A stretch of DNA of 40,178 nt from Actinomycetes bacterium (GTDB lineage Bacteria > Actinomycetota > CADDZG01 > JAHWKV01), in contig JAJCYF010000238.1 of NCBI GenBank assembly GCA_029263035.1, forward strand, positions 1-40,178. The letters are read 5' to 3'. A program made the position numbers and the translations under genes. Positions 38,001 through 40,178 of the stretch are shown here, piece after piece; position 1 is the first letter of the stretch, and each line of letters begins with the position of its first letter. Below the pieces are notes generated by a model. It had not been told where the DNA came from. It did no database searches and saw only the letters and a list, made by a program, of their open reading frames with translations.

Positions 38001-38421
38001 CAAGCTCGACATCCCGGCCGACGCCTACATCCCCGCCGACTACATCCAGCGGGAGTCGCTGCGGATGGAGGCGTACCGCCAGATCGAGCAGGTGCGGGCT
38101 CCGGAGGACGTCGTCGCCCTGATTGAGGAGTTCACCGATCGCTACGGCCCGGTACCCAAGCCGCTCGGCACCCTGCTGGTGGTGGCCGAGCTCAGGGCCT
38201 ACCTGGCGGAGAAGGGGATCACCGAGGCCGGGGTGCGCAACGGCCTGATGAAGCTGCGCCCGCTTCCCGAGCTGCGGGACTCCCAACAGGTCCGCCTGCG
38301 GCGCAAGTACCCCTCTGCGGTGTACAAGGAGGTCTCCGGAACCCTTCTGCTAAACGTCCCGGCGGGCGATACTGCGCGGTGGGTACTGGACACACTCCGT
38401 GATATTCTCGATCCTCAGTGA
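35086..38421 (+). CDS. mfd: Transcription-repair coupling factor Mfd
   Basis: An 1111-residue translocase that removes stalled RNA polymerase at DNA lesions and recruits UvrA. The N-terminal UvrB-like region includes VEYGFERNYLVERPGEFSVR and GGLLDVFPADAGDPVRAEFF. The RNA-polymerase-interaction domain follows with DDYVVHDTYGVGRYHGML and YLPTEQLDAITKYTGG. The RecG-like motor has Walker A CGDVGFGKTEVAVRAA (about residue 602), Walker B VVDEEQRFGVKHKEKIK (about 703), TATPIPRTLEMG, IESGLDIPAMNTLI and QLYQLRGRVGR. The C-terminal TRCF domain is complete. It overlaps pth at its start, and its TGA overlaps the next start as GTGA. Confidence 0.97.
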   Translation: MNDLLKAWDPSGLLDELLGQGGGGVPEVARAFTVAGLARQAPVLLVVLPRSRDAEIFTEALKVWMDPSEVALFPAWEVLPGEAMSPTLQTMGRRIKVLRDLGAGRSPAVIVASVRALVQAVAEPPADAIELSVGAEVSLDDTVARLVEYGFERNYLVERPGEFSVRGGLLDVFPADAGDPVRAEFFGDEVSDLRSFSVSSQRSGAHLKSIEITPCRELRLDDRVRARAAALLDSAPEGSDLQGDLTRIAEGVVFPGMEAYLALVAGPLKPVTDLLPDGGRLVLCDPKQIFDRSTDFLEQAAEWGSSQTEGLFVPLDRITGDSETVELWAYGRGEEGLDLDVTGWDEQTGRVDRLAAALQDVLSASGSVVVAAGFSASRAQQILSEAGLGLPIAPPELGKGVVSEHSVGKGFLLQLPNSAPVAVVGESDLFGRRRPVVASGPQAPARASALLLQLAADDYVVHDTYGVGRYHGMLTREVAGISRDYLVISYSAGDKLYLPTEQLDAITKYTGGESPRLNRLGTGEWEKSKAKAKKAVQDIAKDLIRLYSTRIRSEGFRFSPDTPWQAELENAFPHMETPDQQRAIGAVKEDMEKPIPMDRLVCGDVGFGKTEVAVRAAFKAVQDSKQAAVLVPTTILAQQHHQTFSERFAGFPVKVAQLSRFLTPAQQAAVLEEVAAGKVDVVVGTHRLLQPDVKFHDLGLLVVDEEQRFGVKHKEKIKHLRENVDVLTMTATPIPRTLEMGVTGIRDLSLMDTPPTDRRPVMTFVGDFDARMVTAAIRRELARDGQVFFVHNRVSSIKSAARRIASLVPGARVETAHGQMSEGELEKIMVDVWDGKIDVLVCTTIIESGLDIPAMNTLIVERADLLGLSQLYQLRGRVGRARERAYAYFFYPHETVLTAEAHERLKTLSEYTELGSGFKIALRDLELRGAGNLLGAEQSGHIAAVGFDLYMRMMTETIEELTGRSPEPKLQIKLDIPADAYIPADYIQRESLRMEAYRQIEQVRAPEDVVALIEEFTDRYGPVPKPLGTLLVVAELRAYLAEKGITEAGVRNGLMKLRPLPELRDSQQVRLRRKYPSAVYKEVSGTLLLNVPAGDTARWVLDTLRDILDPQ

Positions 38422-39500
38422 GATCCAGAACCCGCCTCTCCCTCCTCCTTGCCGGTGCCCTGTTCCTTTCGGCATGCGGCGGCGAGACCAGCCTCGATGA
38501 CCAGGGCAGCTACTTTGCCCCCACCGCCGCCGTCGTTTGCGGTGAGGTGAACTGCGAGAAGATTCCCGAAAGCCGGATCAACAGCCGGCTGGCGTCGGTG
38601 GTGAAGGATCCCACGACGGCCAACGTCTTCAAGGGGCCGGAGGGAACCTCCAACCGGCTGGATGCCCAGCGGGAGATCCTGGGCGAGCTGATCCGCCAGG
38701 AAGTCGGGCTGCAGATGGCCCGCACCATGAAGATCACCACCGACCAGGCGGATATCGATGCCCGGTTCAACAACGTCAAGGCCGGGTTCGACGGCGAAGG
38801 GGCCTTCAAGGAGGCGCTCAAGACCGAGGGCCTAACCGAACAGGAGCTGAAGAGCTTTCTGGCCAACGAGAGCATTCTGGCCCGGGTTCGTGAAACGGTC
38901 GGAAAGAACGCCAGGGCCAGTGATGCCGAGATCGAGCAGTACTACCAGCTGAACAAGTCGCAGTTCGACGAGCAGGTCAAGGTCGCCCACATCGTGGTCT
39001 GCGGCAACTTCGACGCCGAACAGCGCACCTGCAGCGTAAGCCCGGCCGACCAGGAGCGGGCCAAGAACATCGTTAGCCGGGCCCGCAACGGAGACGACTT
39101 TGGGGCGATGGCGCGGGAGTTCTCGGTGGACGCGGTGAGCAAGGAGCGGGGCGGAGAGCTGGAGTTCTTCTCCCGGGGAGATGTCGTCCCCGAGCTGGAG
39201 GAGGCGGCCTTCGGCATGTTCCAGGTGGGCGACATCTCCGAGCCGGTCCAGACGCCGTTCGGATTCCACGTACTGAAGCTTCTGGCCGTCGGCCGACCCT
39301 TCGAGGAGGCCAAACCCCAGATCGCCAACGCCCTGGCCACGCAGAAAGCCAACGCCGCGTTCGAGGAGTGGTTGATCGACGCAGTCAAGGCCTCACGGGT
39401 AAAGGTCAACCCCAAGCTGGGGGTCTTCGACGAGATCACCCAGTCGGTGATACCGAGGTCTGTCCAGCAGGCCCAGGGCGCAGCCGGCTCCGCACCCTAG
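38418..39500 (+). CDS. SurA-like/PpiC-type peptidyl-prolyl isomerase lipoprotein
   Basis: A 360-residue predicted lipoprotein with signal MRSRTRLSLLLAGALFLSAC (lipobox Cys at residue 20). The N-terminal part resembles the SurA_N chaperone region (DAQREILGELIRQEVGLQMA). From about residue 190 there is a parvulin-type PPIase domain: VKVAHIVVCGNFDAEQRTCS, then AREFSVDAVSKERGGELEFF, VPELEEAAFGMFQVGDISEP and VQTPFGFHVLKLL. An extra Cys pair (VVCGN, RTCS) sits in a loop of this domain. It probably helps fold exported proteins outside the membrane. GTG at 38418 overlaps the mfd stop by four bases. This position between mfd and mazG is common in actinobacteria. Confidence 0.9.
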   Translation: MRSRTRLSLLLAGALFLSACGGETSLDDQGSYFAPTAAVVCGEVNCEKIPESRINSRLASVVKDPTTANVFKGPEGTSNRLDAQREILGELIRQEVGLQMARTMKITTDQADIDARFNNVKAGFDGEGAFKEALKTEGLTEQELKSFLANESILARVRETVGKNARASDAEIEQYYQLNKSQFDEQVKVAHIVVCGNFDAEQRTCSVSPADQERAKNIVSRARNGDDFGAMAREFSVDAVSKERGGELEFFSRGDVVPELEEAAFGMFQVGDISEPVQTPFGFHVLKLLAVGRPFEEAKPQIANALATQKANAAFEEWLIDAVKASRVKVNPKLGVFDEITQSVIPRSVQQAQGAAGSAP

Positions 39501-39513
39501 AGCGCTAATCCCC

Positions 39514-40178
39514 TTGACCCAAGGCCAAACGCCGGACCTCACCGGTTCGGCGACCGCCGGGCGTGCCGGTCCGGCCTTCGAACGGCTGGTTGCCATCATG
39601 GCCCGCCTGCGAGCACCGGGCGGCTGCCCCTGGGACGCCGAGCAGACCCACCGGTCCCTCGCCGTCCACCTGCTGGAGGAGGCGCACGAGACGCTGGACG
39701 CCATCGACTCCGGAAGCATGACGGACCTGGAGGAGGAGCTTGGAGACCTGCTGTTGCAGGTGGTGTTTCACGCCGAGATTGCAGCCGAGACCGGCCAGTT
39801 CGAGGTCGGAGACGTAATCGACGGCCTGGTGAAGAAGCTGGTCGACCGGCACCCCCACGTCTTCGGGGAGGTCCAGGTGAGCGGTTCGGCCGACGTGGTG
39901 GCGAACTGGGAGACGCTAAAGAAGGCACAGAAGGGGCGCACGAAGCTGGACGAGGGCCTGCCGAAGGGTCTGCCGGCACTGGTCTACGCCCACAAGGTGC
40001 TGCGCCGGGTGTCCGGGGTGGGCCACGAGTTCGACGCATCACCGGAGCGCCTGGCGAAGCTGTCTGAAGCTTTTGACGGCGAGGTGACAGAAGAGTCGGT
40101 GGGCGACCTGCTTTTGGAGGTGGTGGCCTTGGCGGGAACGGCCGGGATCGACCCGGAGGGAGCACTGCGCCGCCGGTC
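39514..40178 (+). CDS. mazG: Nucleoside triphosphate pyrophosphohydrolase MazG (C-terminus beyond window)
   Basis: At least 221 codons of a MazG-family enzyme that hydrolyses NTPs and aberrant nucleotides to monophosphates; the end lies outside the window. The first MazG domain shows FERLVAIMARLRAPGGCPWD, then AEQTHRSLAVHLLEEAHETL (E-E-x2-E metal site) and DLEEELGDLLLQVVFHAEIA (E-L-G-D). LVDRHPHVFGEV and WETLKKAQKG follow. A second domain starts with ALVYAHKVLRRVSGVGHEF and has VTEESVGDLLLEVVALAGTA, so the two-domain form is present. TTG at 39514, 13 bases after the previous stop, gives a short extra N-terminus; ATG at 39598 is the alternative and would trim into the domain. Confidence 0.92.
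   Translation, partial: MTQGQTPDLTGSATAGRAGPAFERLVAIMARLRAPGGCPWDAEQTHRSLAVHLLEEAHETLDAIDSGSMTDLEEELGDLLLQVVFHAEIAAETGQFEVGDVIDGLVKKLVDRHPHVFGEVQVSGSADVVANWETLKKAQKGRTKLDEGLPKGLPALVYAHKVLRRVSGVGHEFDASPERLAKLSEAFDGEVTEESVGDLLLEVVALAGTAGIDPEGALRRR

Noticed and set aside
1..40178. CRISPR arrays, insertion sequences, prophage genes or defence islands.
   Set aside because: No regularly spaced repeats, transposase, integrase, phage structural or nuclease-toxin genes were seen; the helicase at 4967 stands alone.

Overview
The window is a G+C-rich bacterial chromosome segment, most likely from a poorly characterised member of the Actinomycetota. Three things support this. The right-hand third has the actinobacterial housekeeping order: an RpfB-like surface protein, rsmA, ispE, (sortase-like), tRNA-Gln, glmU, prs, rplY, pth, mfd, a SurA-like lipoprotein and mazG. 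GluABCD-type glutamate transport and an MprAB-like two-component system are present. There are also several small proteins of the deazaflavin (F420)-dependent oxidoreductase superfamily. Many start codons lie 5-7 nt downstream of a TANNNT hexamer, the layout expected for leaderless mRNAs, which are common in this phylum. I saw no phage, transposon, CRISPR or rRNA.

Layout. 1-2699 (minus): a glutamate-type ABC importer, gluA-gluB-gluC-gluD, with gluD cut by the window edge. 2741-4717 (minus): a membrane acyltransferase fused to an SGNH domain. 4718-4966: an intergenic region with a candidate structured RNA. 4967-7006: a UvrD-like helicase. 7068-9322: a small secreted protein, a collagen-like secreted protein, a methyltransferase and a cupin. 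9383-11923 (minus): a large secreted metalloprotease-like protein ending in a seven-blade RCC1 propeller. 12087-13262: two lipoproteins. 13259-14653 (minus): a cytochrome P450. 14747-14962 (minus): a 71-residue peptide with an internal duplication and its own ribosome site and terminator. 15306-15378: tRNA-Arg(CCU). 15508-18849: a lipoprotein, TspO, two small cofactor-binding-fold proteins, a cupredoxin lipoprotein and a membrane protein. 18916-22860 (minus): YceI-like protein, sensor kinase, response regulator and a Tat-type dienelactone hydrolase. 22981-26828: small housekeeping and stress genes (Rho-N protein, CutA, DksA-like, beta-propeller lipoprotein, two F420-type proteins, AlkD-like). 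26880-40178: the housekeeping block, interrupted by a minus-strand sortase-fold protein.

How it fits together. The right block is a compact, translationally overlapped operon set for ribosome maturation, isoprenoid and cell-wall precursor synthesis, PRPP supply and transcription-coupled repair. The left and middle parts are rich in exported proteins, with at least seven lipoproteins, and envelope-stress genes. The most unusual items are: a sortase-fold protein that has lost both catalytic His and Cys and carries a Ca-binding-like tail; the 71-residue peptide with a repeated LG[G/D]LYTAP motif beside a P450; a 100-nt inverted-repeat-closed RNA candidate; an RpfB-like protein whose lytic domain is replaced by an RlpA-type barrel; and a 20-codon leader ORF coupled to the YceI gene. 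None of these amounts to a demonstrated new system from sequence alone.
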